A DNA stretch of 64,000 nt from Winogradskyella alexanderae (GCF_020166335.1 NZ_JAIUJR010000004.1:186001-250000), one strand, 5' to 3'. Counted from the stretch's first letter, positions 7,849 through 17,886 are shown. A program made the numbers and translations. Notes: generated by a model from the sequence alone, not told the origin.

Positions 7849-8778
7849 TTAAAAGTTGTAGACAACCTCTAATTTTTGCCCTTTTAATGCTTCTTTTGCC
7901 TTATCTATATTCTCTGTGAAGCCCAGAATATAGCCACCACCACCAGAACCACAAAGCTTTAAATAATAGTCATTTGTCTCAATTCCTTTTTTCCAAAGTT
8001 CATGAAAGTGAGCAGGAATCATTGGCTTAAAATTATTAAGAACTACCTTAGATAATTGTTTTGTATTCTTGAATAAAGATTTGATATCACCTCTTAAGAA
8101 GTCATCAACGCAAGCATCTGTGTGTTTAATAAACTGATCTTTTAGCATGCTTCTAAATCCTTCATTCTTCATATTTTCCATAAATATGTTTACCATTGGT
8201 GCGGTTTCACCAACAATACCACTATCTAATAAAAATACAGCGCCTTTGCCTTCCGTTTTTTGCGAAGGAATTCCTGTTGCTTCTATATTATCCTTTGAAT
8301 TTATGAGTATTGGAAGGCTTAGATAACTATTTAAAGGATCTAGTCCTGAGGATTTACCATGAAAGAAGGATTCCATTGCCGAGAAAATCGCTTTTAGCTT
8401 TAACAGTTTTTCTCTCGTCAAATTTTCCAGAACCGTAATTTTGTCTGTTGCATATTTGTCATAAATAGCAGCAACTAGAGCACCACTACTACCAACGCCA
8501 TAACCTTGGGGTATTGAAGAATCAAAATACATTCCAGCTTCCACATCTTTTTGAAGTGTACCAAAATCAAAAGTAACTAAATCAATATCGATCTCACGCA
8601 GATAATCGACAAACTGGATTAAACTTTGATTTGATTTTTTCGCCTTTTCGGATGGATTTTCATCAACCTTTAGTGCACCATTGTAAAAGTTGTAAGGAAT
8701 GGATAAACCTTTAGAATCTTTAATAATTCCGTATTCTCCGAATAACAGAATCTTAGAATAAAATAATGGTCCTTTCAT
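7849..8778 (-). CDS. GHMP kinase, mevalonate-kinase-like
   Basis: A 309-residue GHMP kinase. The N-terminal segment KILLFGEYGI is the mevalonate-kinase-type start, the ATP-binding loop GYGVGSSGALVAAIYDKY is near residue 92, and the C-terminal GHMP motif reads LCGSGGGGYILGF. It should phosphorylate mevalonate or phosphomevalonate in the cytoplasm. The gene lies 24 bases downstream of diphosphomevalonate decarboxylase, consistent with a mevalonate operon. Which of the two kinase steps it performs is not decided by the motifs; annotation of flavobacterial homologues as mevalonate kinase is usual. Confidence 0.8.
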   Translation of the reverse strand: MKGPLFYSKILLFGEYGIIKDSKGLSIPYNFYNGALKVDENPSEKAKKSNQSLIQFVDYLREIDIDLVTFDFGTLQKDVEAGMYFDSSIPQGYGVGSSGALVAAIYDKYATDKITVLENLTREKLLKLKAIFSAMESFFHGKSSGLDPLNSYLSLPILINSKDNIEATGIPSQKTEGKGAVFLLDSGIVGETAPMVNIFMENMKNEGFRSMLKDQFIKHTDACVDDFLRGDIKSLFKNTKQLSKVVLNNFKPMIPAHFHELWKKGIETNDYYLKLCGSGGGGYILGFTENIDKAKEALKGQKLEVVYNF

Positions 8779-8802
8779 AGTATTTTAAGTTGTTGAAGCC
8801 GA

Positions 8803-9882
8803 CTACAATTTTATTGCGCCTTCTCCAACGCTATCACAAATATAGTGACCGTTTTGGCAATATGCAACTAACTCACTCTTAATGAAGTCATAAACTTTTG
8901 ATTTCTCGTTCTTTGGAAACAAAACATGAACGTTGGCACCAGCATCTAAAGTAAAGCAAATCTTTGAATTATTTTCTTCTCTATATTTCCAGATTCTATT
9001 AATAATTTCAAGGGTATTTGGTTTCATTAAAATGAAGTATGGCATACTTGTCATCATCATCGCATGAAGCGTTAGCGCTTCGCTCTCTACAATTTTTATG
9101 AATGTCTCTAGATCTCCACTAGCTAACACACCCTTTAATTTTTCTAAATTATGATGCGCTTGCGAAAAGCGTTCTTTAGCAAAAGGATGTCCAAACATTA
9201 ATTTATGACCAACGGTACTGCTCACTTGTTTTTCTCCTTTGTCCACAAGCAAAATAGCATCTTGATAATCCTTAAAATTTGGATGAATCTCACCACTATA
9301 TCTTACACCAAATAAATCAGAACTCTCGGTACTTTCATTTTGTCCCCAAACCACAAGCTCCCCTTCAATACTTCGACAAGCGCTTCCAGAACCCAATCTT
9401 GCCAAAAAAGAGGCTTTTCTATTAAAAAAATCCTTTGGATAATTCTCGCTTAATTCCTGCTCAATACTCATTAGGCATAAAGCTAGAGCACTCATGCCGG
9501 ATGCAGACGATGCAATACCAGAGCTGTGCGGAAAAGTATTTGACGTTTCAATCTTAAAATGATAGTCTTTTAAGAAGGGGACAAAAATTTGAATACGTTC
9601 AAAAAAGGTCTGTATTTTGGGTTTAAAAGCTTCATTTTTTTCTCCTTTAAAATACACATCAAAACTAAGGCCTGATGAACTTTTCTTTGAGTATGTCACC
9701 TGGGTAATAGTCTTGCAATCCGAAAGTGTAAAGCTAATTGAGGGGTTTTCTGGAATTTGATTATCCCGTTTACCCCAATATTTCACCAACGCAATATTGC
9801 TAGGTGATGACCACTTTACGGAGCCTGATTCAATCTCAGTATTGTAGGACCTTAGAATAAAATCTTGTTCTGTCATTCGCAT
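8803..9882 (-). CDS. mvaD: Diphosphomevalonate decarboxylase
   Basis: A 359-residue GHMP-superfamily enzyme that converts mevalonate-5-diphosphate to isopentenyl diphosphate. Diagnostic motifs are NIALVKYWGKRD near residue 30, SGIASSASGMSALAL near residue 125, LGSGSACRS near residue 155 and FTLDAGANVHVLFP near residue 320. Met1 and Met3 are both possible starts. The upstream neighbour 4 bases away is a pseudogene, so the operon promoter probably lies further upstream. With the adjacent kinase and UbiA gene it forms the isoprenoid cluster. Flavobacteria use the mevalonate route, which fits. Confidence 0.92.
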   Translation of the reverse strand: MRMTEQDFILRSYNTEIESGSVKWSSPSNIALVKYWGKRDNQIPENPSISFTLSDCKTITQVTYSKKSSSGLSFDVYFKGEKNEAFKPKIQTFFERIQIFVPFLKDYHFKIETSNTFPHSSGIASSASGMSALALCLMSIEQELSENYPKDFFNRKASFLARLGSGSACRSIEGELVVWGQNESTESSDLFGVRYSGEIHPNFKDYQDAILLVDKGEKQVSSTVGHKLMFGHPFAKERFSQAHHNLEKLKGVLASGDLETFIKIVESEALTLHAMMMTSMPYFILMKPNTLEIINRIWKYREENNSKICFTLDAGANVHVLFPKNEKSKVYDFIKSELVAYCQNGHYICDSVGEGAIKL

Positions 9883-9885
9883 AAA

Positions 9886-10393
9886 TTATGTTGCAAAAAT
9901 AGATAATTTCCAAGGGTTAGACTCTGTTTCATCGGCGATTGCAATTAATTTTAGCATAGTTTTATAATTACGTGCCGTTGCGCTCATCTTTAGCTTTAGT
10001 TCAAAGTAGAGTAAATTGAATTTAGTCGCCATATCCAGTCCCGCAATAAAAATAAATGCAATAATCTGTAATGTGATAGTCTTTATTTTCATAAGTTCTT
10101 TGAAAAGCCTCATTAACAAGTTGTTTATCTGCAATTTGAGAAAGTATTGCAAAATAACTTTTTGGTATTTCAATATCATCAAAAAGACAAAAGTCAAAGA
10201 TTCCTTTTAACAGTTGATTTGTTCTAACCATGACGGGAATATCAAAGTCAAAATAATCTAAAATTATATTTTTAATCTCCTTCTCCAATACCGCTGTATT
10301 TTCCTTTTGAAGAAGGGATCTGAACTCAAGCATCGGAATTTTTCAATGAACACCGATATTGATTCCCCTAAGTAAAGCTATGTAAGTTTTCAT
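9886..10393 (-). pseudogene. Decayed DUF1697-family gene
   Basis: Reading the minus strand from the ATG at 10391-10393 gives the canonical DUF1697 start MKTYIALLRGINIGVH, then an in-frame TGA (10343-10345), then KIPMLEF in the same frame. About 20 residues expected between this and the 'SGNVVF' block are missing, pointing to a deletion. The middle (DYFDFDIPVMVRTNQLL to YFYCGTGYGD) is well preserved and ends at a stop at 10022. The family's C-terminus (ATARNYKTMLKLIAIADE) continues in another frame, consistent with a two-base loss near 10025. Three independent lesions make a functional product unlikely. DUF1697 function is unknown. Confidence 0.85.
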
Positions 10394-10395
10394 AA

Positions 10396-11610
10396 TTAAA
10401 CTGATTGGGAAACGATGTAAGCACCTGTCCATGCATTTTGAAAATTAAACCCTCCGGTTACCGCATCTACATTAATAACTTCACCAGCGAAATAAAGGTT
10501 TGATATTAACTTACTTTCAAAAGTCTTGAAATTAATTTCTTTTAAATCAACACCACCTGCAGTCACAAATTCTTCTTTAAACGTGCTTTTACCTGTCACA
10601 TGAAAAATAGCTTCTGTTAACTGAATAGATAACTTTTCTAATTGTTTCTTATTCATATCAGCCCATTTCGTGTTATCTGAAACATCTGAAGCTACTACTA
10701 AATTCTTCCAAAGACGTTTTGGCAAATCAAATTGTGGTGTGTTAACTACATTTTTCTTTGCTAATTGGAGTTTAGCTGTTTTCAAAATAGACTTACAACT
10801 TTCAGCTTCATACCGAATAAAATTGATTTGAATATCAAAATTGTAGTTTCTTTTTGCTAGTTCAAGTGCACCAAAGGCCGAAAGTTTTAAAATTGCAGGT
10901 GCACTCATACCCACATGTGTTATTAGCAATGGACCATGAGACACTAAATTTGAATCTACCACCTTTACTTCAACATCCTCCGCAACTACACCTGGTATAT
11001 CTTTTATACGCACATCACAAATATCAAATGTGAAAAGAGAAGGTACTGGTTTAATAATTGTATGTCCCAGGCCCTTAAGTAGATTCCAGATTTTAGAATT
11101 ACTTCCTGTTGCTATTATGAGTTTATTACATGAGAATTGATTGTCCTTTGTAATAACCAAAAACATTTCATCGACTTTACTAAATGAGGTCACTGGTTGA
11201 CCATATAATATCTCAACACCGTGTTTTTTGCTCTCTTCTAAAAAGCAATTGATAATGGTTTGTGATGAATCAGATACAGGAAACATTCTACCATCTTCTT
11301 CTACTTTTAATTCAACTCCTCTTTTTTCAAACCAGTCAATAGTGTCTCCAGTCATGAACGTATGAAAGGGGCCAAGAAGTTCCTTTTCACCTCTTGGGTA
11401 GTTTGTTACTAGATCTGATGGAACAAACTCTGCATGTGTAACATTACAACGTCCACCACCAGAAATTTTTACCTTTTGCAACCCCTCTTTACCACGCTCT
11501 AAAAGCGATACTGTTAAATTGGGATTCCTTTCAGCAATATTTATTGCAGCAAAAAAACCTGCCGCGCCTCCACCAATAATTATAATATCTTTGTGATTGT
11601 CCAAACGCAT
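10396..11610 (-). CDS. HI0933/BaiN-family FAD-dependent flavoprotein
   Basis: A 404-residue flavoprotein beginning with a dinucleotide-binding GGGAAGFFAAINIAE motif, followed by the family signature KVKISGGGRCNVTHA near residue 50. The C-terminal FAD motif is LYFAGEVINVDAVTGGFNFQNAWTGAYIVSQ. Members of the HI0933/YhiN/BaiN family are cytoplasmic FAD proteins, usually annotated NAD(P)/FAD-dependent oxidoreductase or aminoacetone-oxidase-like; the physiological substrate is not known. Its stop lies 3 bases before the start of the DUF1697 pseudogene, so it probably heads this transcript. It is divergent from the gene at 11632 with only 21 bases between the starts. Confidence 0.85.
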   Translation of the reverse strand: MRLDNHKDIIIIGGGAAGFFAAINIAERNPNLTVSLLERGKEGLQKVKISGGGRCNVTHAEFVPSDLVTNYPRGEKELLGPFHTFMTGDTIDWFEKRGVELKVEEDGRMFPVSDSSQTIINCFLEESKKHGVEILYGQPVTSFSKVDEMFLVITKDNQFSCNKLIIATGSNSKIWNLLKGLGHTIIKPVPSLFTFDICDVRIKDIPGVVAEDVEVKVVDSNLVSHGPLLITHVGMSAPAILKLSAFGALELAKRNYNFDIQINFIRYEAESCKSILKTAKLQLAKKNVVNTPQFDLPKRLWKNLVVASDVSDNTKWADMNKKQLEKLSIQLTEAIFHVTGKSTFKEEFVTAGGVDLKEINFKTFESKLISNLYFAGEVINVDAVTGGFNFQNAWTGAYIVSQSV

Positions 11611-11631
11611 TAATTGAAAGGTAAAATTACT

Positions 11632-12450
11632 ATGATATTACCCAAAAGACTAATTTTTGTTTTCCTAATAACTTTGGCATGTACTTCTTTTGGCAACTTA
11701 GAATTACTTGGTGATTTACCTAATAGTCTCCAAGAGGTTTCTGCGACAGAAGTCATCCCACAATCCGACCTTATTTGGGTAATTGAGGATTCTGGCAATG
11801 AGAACGTACTTTACGGCTTAACTCAAAATGGAGATATAAAGAAAAGTATAGAAATTTTGAATTCATATAACGAGGATTGGGAAGACTTGACCTCTGATAA
11901 ATATGGAAATCTATACATTGGCGATTTTGGAAACAACAATAAGAAGCGCACTTCATTTAAAATTTATAAAATCAACTATCAAGATTTAAATAAGAAACAC
12001 GCTATTCCTGGTATGATTGAATTTACCCTTCCATTTATTGATGGTCCAAAAGATTTTGAAGCATTCTTTCAGAATGGTAATTTATTTTATCTAATTACTA
12101 AGGAAAGTAAGGAGTTCTCTTTATTTACAGTGCCAAATACTATTGGAAAACACCAAGCAACATTTATTGAAAAATTTGAACTTGATGGAAAAGACGTTAG
12201 AGTTACTTCAGGAGACATAACTGAAGATGGGAATACGGTTGTGCTTCTGAATCATAAACGCGTTTGGAAATTTACTCATTATAATTTACCTGAGTTCTTT
12301 TCTGGTGAGAGAGAAAAGCTAAGTTTTAAGCACAATTCGCAGAAAGAGGGAGTTTGCTTTAAAAATGATTCTACACTTTTTATTACAGATGAACGCAATG
12401 GCTCAGAAGGTGGAAATATTTATGGTTTTAGTTTGAATAATTCAAATTAA
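11632..12450 (+). CDS. Secreted propeller-like protein of unknown function
   Basis: A 272-residue protein with an N-terminal hydrophobic signal (LIFVFLITLACTSFG); the Cys after LA is a weak lipobox candidate. The ATG at 11632 is preferred to an upstream in-frame TTG at 11614 because the latter adds only a charged stub overlapping the divergent promoter region. The mature part has repeated short strand motifs such as YGLTQNGDI, DKYGNLYIGDFGNN and TEDGNTVVLLNHKRVW, as in beta-propellers, so I call it propeller-like without a named family. It converges on the phosphoesterase gene with a 4-base overlap. Periplasmic or surface location is inferred. Confidence 0.65.
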   Translation: MILPKRLIFVFLITLACTSFGNLELLGDLPNSLQEVSATEVIPQSDLIWVIEDSGNENVLYGLTQNGDIKKSIEILNSYNEDWEDLTSDKYGNLYIGDFGNNNKKRTSFKIYKINYQDLNKKHAIPGMIEFTLPFIDGPKDFEAFFQNGNLFYLITKESKEFSLFTVPNTIGKHQATFIEKFELDGKDVRVTSGDITEDGNTVVLLNHKRVWKFTHYNLPEFFSGEREKLSFKHNSQKEGVCFKNDSTLFITDERNGSEGGNIYGFSLNNSN

Positions 12451-15400
12451 AACCCAAAACCTAAATTAAAGGCAATACGTAGTCCGTCATCACTATTGAA
12501 AGCAGACAGATTTGCACTTAGCATACTATATGCTGTTATGAATATCCCACCTCCTATTGAGGTGTTCCATTGGTCTTCATTAAAAGATGGATCACCAACA
12601 AATTCGTCATCAATCCATACACGTCCATAATCAAATCCACCAAAAAAGCCAACATTAAATGGTAAGAAATTTGATGATTTACGTCTTAAATTGAAACGTA
12701 AATCTGTACTCTGTACAAATGCACTCTTACCTGTAAAACGTTCTCTTCTATATCCTCTTAATCCAGTGCGATCGCCTAACATGGCCGCTTGATAAAACTC
12801 AAAATCGTCACCGATATTAATATGGCTTCTAAATTTTGTTGCTAGTACAACTTGCCCTTCAGGAACAAGTTTATAATCAAAGGCTAATTCTGGAATAACA
12901 TATCCAAATCCTTTAGATGTATTTGTATTGTTTCGATAGCCAGCCTCTAAACTGAATAGCATACCCAATGTTGGAAACGCTTTGTCATCCTTAACATTAT
13001 AGGTATATTTTGCTTGCGCACCAAAAAAGTTCTGCTCATCAAAAAGATCTGAATCTTCATCAAATTCAGTTTCTAAATAACGTCCTGGTGTACGTTCAAC
13101 TTCGTTAGACTCATACGTAATACCTGCCTCAAATGATGATCCATATTGCCCTTTCCAAATTAATGATGGCGTTACGCTAATTGTTCTTATTTTCACGCGA
13201 TTAAAATCAAAATCTAGTTCGTCATTGTCTACCTCAGGGTTGGGTGTGGAATTACCTAAACCAAAATAATTAACCGCAAAATTTGGACTATTATAGTGTA
13301 AATCAAAAACCAAGTTAGAGCTTCCAATCACATTAGCAAATTCACCTTTATAATTCAAAACCAAACCACTTGTAGCGAAAAAATATCCTGCTGACAAAGT
13401 GTGTTGAGATGAAAAGGGATTTCTTTCAAAATTGAAGTTTGTAAGCACATTTGTAACGCCCAAACTAAAACCATCATCAGGATTTGCACCTATTGTTGGA
13501 ACAATTCTATTGTTGCTGTTCTTTAGCTTTTTATAATTATATACATTGGTTTCATAATCATCCGTTAGTTTCCTGTTTCCTCTATTCGTAACAAAAGTGT
13601 TTTTTTTAGTCTTATGATCATAGTACTTTAATTTTTTACCGTTCTTAATGTCATAAACATCATTGTTTTGACCTCCAACCAATCTTACTTTTATAAGTTG
13701 ATCTCCGTCACCATAAACATCGAATACGTCATCATCATCTAATGCATAAATCCAAATTTCTTTAGTATCTTCATTTTGGTATGTACGCCGATGGATAATA
13801 TCAGCCTTCTCACCATCTTTTATTCTATAGGCAGTTACCCTAGTTTGACCATTAGGAAGGCGCTCTACATCAAACCAATCGTCTTTGTTCGTACCCTTTA
13901 CAACAGCAAACTTATTAATGAGCTTATAATAACGATCTGAAATATCCTGAAGATTGCTGCGTCTTGCTTTTAACAATCTTTTAATTTCTTCAACATCTTC
14001 ATCTCTCACTTCCTCGGGTACATTGAGGAAGGCCTTTTCAATAATGGCATCTGTAATATTCTCCTGTATATATTTTACCTGAGCATCCCAAACCGACTTA
14101 TCAGATGATTCAATTAACGCCATATCTAGAGGATACGGTTCAACATTAATTTCTTTAACATCGACCAATACTTCATCATACTTACGAAGCAATCCTGCAG
14201 AAGGCAATAATCGAACTGCTATGTCTAATAAAAACCCGTCACTCATCTTTGAAAAGGCCTGATCACGATCACGTGGCATGGGCCTATATATTTTTTGACC
14301 ATTTTCCTTAAATTCAATCCATCGCCACTGATCTTGATGTCGATCCCAATCACCGATAAGCATATCAAAAAGACGTGCTTTAATATATGATGCTTCATCT
14401 ACTATAATATCCTCATCTTTTCTGATTTTCTTTAACATGTCATCCGTGCTATCAAGATCGTTTTGAAAACCAAAACTTGCCTTTTCACTGTGACCTTCGG
14501 ATGTATGTTCCTCAATCATGTAAAGCTCATCACCAAAATCTTCGTTGTATTTACCAAGTGCATTTTGTTTTGGTATGTAATATAACACTGGATTGGTGTG
14601 ATAAATACCAACAGCATCTGATAAATCGCCTATTATAAATGGCGCATAAGGATGGGATCCTGTAAATACGTCCATAACTAAATTTGTTGTGAAATCGTCA
14701 TCTAACTTGTCTCCAATATATTTGTCCTTAAAAACTAGAGCCTGTAAGTACTGTGAAGCCTGTTTTTCTAGAGCACGCATAACATACTGTGCACCATTTT
14801 TATCCTCTAATCTTAGTGATTTTGATTGATTCCCACCTCCTTTTCTAATAGGCTTCAAGCCTCCAAATAAGGTATCAAGATTAACGGTTGGTGCTTTAAC
14901 TGGTGTTGCAAACTGCTTTCTAAATCTATCTCCCCAAAGAAATTTATAAAATCCCGATTTTTCGGTATCTTCCTCTTTATATATCGAGGCTTCTACGGTT
15001 TCTGAAAACTGTGATGGATAGGTTGTAATAGTGTATTTTGGTTTTGAGAAGACTGTTGTACTATAAACAGGTTCGGTCTTTCCAGCTTCATAAAACCTTA
15101 CGAATGATGAGCCATCAGTAAAAACATCTAATCGCGCATAACCATTAGCACTGTAACTGAATTTTCCATTGCCAATTAATCTGGTTGCTGAACTTTTAGA
15201 ACCAGAACCACTAACAATTTGAGGGATCCCAGCTTCAACTATATATTGTAAATTATGGTCGTGACCAGAAACAAAAATTACCTTATCATTCTCTTGCGAT
15301 AGACTTACAATTCGATTCTTTAATTCATTATACATTTTGTTTTGAAGGTCTACATTTGCAACTCCACCTGTCTTTCTAATTACATTTTTAATTGTTCCTA

Positions 15401-16136
15401 AGACAGGTAATGGTTTCAAATGACTACCAAAACTGTACTGCCCGCCGTGAGAACCATAAGTAAACATTGGGTGGTGCAGTGCAATGAGCGTAGTTTTACC
15501 TCTTGCTTTTTTTATTTCACTACTCAATTCGTCTAAAAAATCTACGCGCGTTTTAAACTCACACTCGTCATTTATGGTTGGATGCTTATCCCAATCCGTA
15601 ATATACCAATGAGAATCAACTACTAATAATACAATGTCATCAGCAATTTTCACTTTTTGAATTGGACAGCCATTTTCAGGCAAGAAAGTATTTTTACCTA
15701 GTGCATCTTCAACGAATTTTTCTTGTCTTTTTAATCCTTTTAATCCACTATACCAGTCGTGATTACCTGGAATAAATATAGTTTCACCATCAAAATCTTT
15801 AACGGCATCAGTCTGTACTTTTAGTCTATGTTCTGCTAGTTCCTTGTCACCCTTTTTATTTGTAAAACCAATCGGATAAATATTATCACCTAGGAATATA
15901 GCCGTACTATTTGAAGAAGCTTTACGCAATGTAAGACTGAAGGCATCAATAGCAGGATCAACTTCTCCCATTAGAGAATTACCTGCATCTCCCAACAAAT
16001 AAAATGAATGCCTAATGGTCTTTTCTGAAGGAAAATCTACTTGGGTGGCTTCAACTACTTGAAGCTTATAGGTAGCACATGCATTTATGATTAACAATAG
16101 GAAAATTAAGGGAAGGTGCCTACGAAAAACTCTCAT
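12447..16136 (-). CDS. Metallophosphoesterase fused to a kinase-like middle region and an outer-membrane beta-barrel
   Basis: A 1229-residue lipoprotein-like protein (signal ending in NACATY). Residues ~45-330 are a calcineurin-type phosphoesterase: LLGDAGN, FLGDNIYP, IPGNHDW, LHHPMFT and SGHDHNLQ supply the metal ligands. Residues ~430-700 hold conserved segments that resemble HipA/FAM20-like kinase motifs: YVMRALEK, MLIGDWDRHQDQWRW (~593-605) and PMPRDRDQAF (~614-624). From ~880 to the C-terminal Phe the protein has alternating strands typical of a surface-antigen/BamA-type 16-strand barrel (GLRGYRRERF is the family's VRGY-like motif). It should sit in the outer membrane with soluble domains outside or in the periplasm. 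The substrate is unknown. Confidence 0.8.
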   Translation of the reverse strand: MRVFRRHLPLIFLLLIINACATYKLQVVEATQVDFPSEKTIRHSFYLLGDAGNSLMGEVDPAIDAFSLTLRKASSNSTAIFLGDNIYPIGFTNKKGDKELAEHRLKVQTDAVKDFDGETIFIPGNHDWYSGLKGLKRQEKFVEDALGKNTFLPENGCPIQKVKIADDIVLLVVDSHWYITDWDKHPTINDECEFKTRVDFLDELSSEIKKARGKTTLIALHHPMFTYGSHGGQYSFGSHLKPLPVLGTIKNVIRKTGGVANVDLQNKMYNELKNRIVSLSQENDKVIFVSGHDHNLQYIVEAGIPQIVSGSGSKSSATRLIGNGKFSYSANGYARLDVFTDGSSFVRFYEAGKTEPVYSTTVFSKPKYTITTYPSQFSETVEASIYKEEDTEKSGFYKFLWGDRFRKQFATPVKAPTVNLDTLFGGLKPIRKGGGNQSKSLRLEDKNGAQYVMRALEKQASQYLQALVFKDKYIGDKLDDDFTTNLVMDVFTGSHPYAPFIIGDLSDAVGIYHTNPVLYYIPKQNALGKYNEDFGDELYMIEEHTSEGHSEKASFGFQNDLDSTDDMLKKIRKDEDIIVDEASYIKARLFDMLIGDWDRHQDQWRWIEFKENGQKIYRPMPRDRDQAFSKMSDGFLLDIAVRLLPSAGLLRKYDEVLVDVKEINVEPYPLDMALIESSDKSVWDAQVKYIQENITDAIIEKAFLNVPEEVRDEDVEEIKRLLKARRSNLQDISDRYYKLINKFAVVKGTNKDDWFDVERLPNGQTRVTAYRIKDGEKADIIHRRTYQNEDTKEIWIYALDDDDVFDVYGDGDQLIKVRLVGGQNNDVYDIKNGKKLKYYDHKTKKNTFVTNRGNRKLTDDYETNVYNYKKLKNSNNRIVPTIGANPDDGFSLGVTNVLTNFNFERNPFSSQHTLSAGYFFATSGLVLNYKGEFANVIGSSNLVFDLHYNSPNFAVNYFGLGNSTPNPEVDNDELDFDFNRVKIRTISVTPSLIWKGQYGSSFEAGITYESNEVERTPGRYLETEFDEDSDLFDEQNFFGAQAKYTYNVKDDKAFPTLGMLFSLEAGYRNNTNTSKGFGYVIPELAFDYKLVPEGQVVLATKFRSHINIGDDFEFYQAAMLGDRTGLRGYRRERFTGKSAFVQSTDLRFNLRRKSSNFLPFNVGFFGGFDYGRVWIDDEFVGDPSFNEDQWNTSIGGGIFITAYSMLSANLSAFNSDDGLRIAFNLGFGF

Positions 16137-16217
16137 TACATTTAATGGCTAGTGAATAGAATATAAATTTAACTAATTTTCTCACAAGACTAGTTGTTGG
16201 TCAGTTCAACCAAGAAA

Positions 16218-17780
16218 TCAAGAACTGCAAGATAACATTGAACAACCGACTTTATGCCTCGCCCATTCTGGTCGCTTTGCAAACCATTTTTCCATCTCCG
16301 GTTGCTCATCATAAGGTAATTTGAGTAAATTAAAGAGCTCATTGATTAAACTGTAATTTTCATTATCAGCATCATCAATAGCCATTTGAGCCATATAGTT
16401 TCTTAGAACGTATTTAGGATTAATGAGATCCATGGATTTCTTGCGCTCTGAATTTGATGAGGTTTCTTGCTGTAACCTTTGATCATAATCGTTAAACCAA
16501 TTATTCCATTGACTTTGTAAATTTTCATCTAGCTCCTCTAGATTATAAAAAGCATCTTTTACAATTGAGATACCGTCATTAGGTGCTCCCCTTTTATAAT
16601 TTGACAATAGTCTGAAAAAAATAGTCATATCAGTTTCAATGGCTAATAACGCGTCTTCTAGAGTATTAATAAGTTGTAAGTCGATATTGCTCTTTGATTT
16701 TAATCCCAATTTAGATCGCATCATTTCTAGTGATTTCTTCTCAAATGTTGTCTTATAATCATTTAATACCGATTCAAATGGTTCAGCTTCTCTTACAAGC
16801 GGATATAATGCATTTGCCAACTGCAAAAGATTCCAAAGAGCTATATTGGGTTGATTACCAAATCGATAACGCTTATGCTGTTTGTCTGTGGTATTGGGCG
16901 TCCAACTAAAGTCAAAACCCTCCAACCATCCATAAGGACCATAGTCAATTGTCAAACCCAAAATGGACATATTATCTGTGTTCATAACGCCATGGACAAA
17001 ACCTACGCGTTGCCAATGAATTATCATTTCTAGGGTACGCTCAGTTACCTCTCTAAAAAATTCTATATATACGGATTTACTTGGTTTGCCTAAATGAGTA
17101 TAGAAATGTTTTATAGTGTAGTCTGTAAGTTTCTTTAAATTCCTGAAATCTTGCCTTGAGGCAAATAGTTCAAAATTTCCAAAACGAATAAATGATGGTG
17201 AAACCCTACAAACTATAGCTCCCTTTTCATATGCACTATTACCGTCATATAACATGTCTCTTAAAACCTTATCTCCCGAAAGGATCAAACTTAAGGCCCT
17301 TGTTGTTGGTACACCAAGATTATACATTGCTTCACTGCACAAGTACTCGCGTATCGAGGACCTTAATACAGCCAAACCGTCTCCTTGCCTCGAATAAGGT
17401 GTCTCTCCAGCTCCTTTAAGCTGTAACGCCCATAACTTATTATTATGTTCAATTTCAAATAAATTGATTGCCCTTCCATCTCCTAATTGTCCTGCCCAAC
17501 TACCAAATTGATGCCCAGCATAGGCCATAGCATAAGGATGGGTATTTGGATAGACCTTCGCACCAGAAAAAATATCCAAGAACGTTTTTGATTGTAATTC
17601 ATTCTTTTCAATTCCTAAATCCTTTGCCAACTCGATAGAAGAATGTATTAACCTTGGGTTTGACGGCTTCTTTGGTGAAACAAACGAATATGCCGCACCC
17701 AATACTTGTCTTCGGGAATTTTCTAAATTCTTATCGGAAGGGAGTTCTGTATTAAACGTATCTGAAATACTTAATTTCAC
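16218..17780 (-). CDS. selO: Protein adenylyltransferase SelO (YdiU family)
   Basis: A 520-residue SelO pseudokinase that transfers AMP from ATP to Ser/Thr/Tyr of target proteins. Diagnostic segments are AYAGHQFGSWAGQLGDGRA, LQLKGAGETPYSRQGDG, SIREYLCSEAM and VHGVMNTDNMSILGLTIDYGPYG, which include the nucleotide- and metal-binding residues. The C-terminus ends in CSMLSCSS; the final Cys corresponds to the position occupied by selenocysteine in eukaryotic SelO and by a redox Cys in E. coli. The family is linked to oxidative-stress responses. Cytoplasmic, apparently monocistronic, and divergent from the HD/Pycsar-type gene with a 106-base gap. Confidence 0.93.
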   Translation of the reverse strand: MKLSISDTFNTELPSDKNLENSRRQVLGAAYSFVSPKKPSNPRLIHSSIELAKDLGIEKNELQSKTFLDIFSGAKVYPNTHPYAMAYAGHQFGSWAGQLGDGRAINLFEIEHNNKLWALQLKGAGETPYSRQGDGLAVLRSSIREYLCSEAMYNLGVPTTRALSLILSGDKVLRDMLYDGNSAYEKGAIVCRVSPSFIRFGNFELFASRQDFRNLKKLTDYTIKHFYTHLGKPSKSVYIEFFREVTERTLEMIIHWQRVGFVHGVMNTDNMSILGLTIDYGPYGWLEGFDFSWTPNTTDKQHKRYRFGNQPNIALWNLLQLANALYPLVREAEPFESVLNDYKTTFEKKSLEMMRSKLGLKSKSNIDLQLINTLEDALLAIETDMTIFFRLLSNYKRGAPNDGISIVKDAFYNLEELDENLQSQWNNWFNDYDQRLQQETSSNSERKKSMDLINPKYVLRNYMAQMAIDDADNENYSLINELFNLLKLPYDEQPEMEKWFAKRPEWARHKVGCSMLSCSS

Positions 17781-17886
17781 TAATAGTGTAATCTCTATAT
17801 TAAAAAATCGACCAAGAGCTAAGTTACTAATTAGGCATTATTTGGAACATAAATTATTCTTAAATTAGCATTCTAGCGAAATTTCT

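Noticed and set aside
10022..10333. Middle fragment of the DUF1697 locus as a stand-alone 103-residue gene
   Set aside because: The canonical N-terminus is upstream in the same frame beyond a stop, and the C-terminus is in another frame, so it is part of one pseudogene.
11610..11798. Minus-strand frame opposite the start of the secreted propeller-like gene
   Set aside because: It runs through the divergent promoter region and antisense to the signal peptide; no domain.
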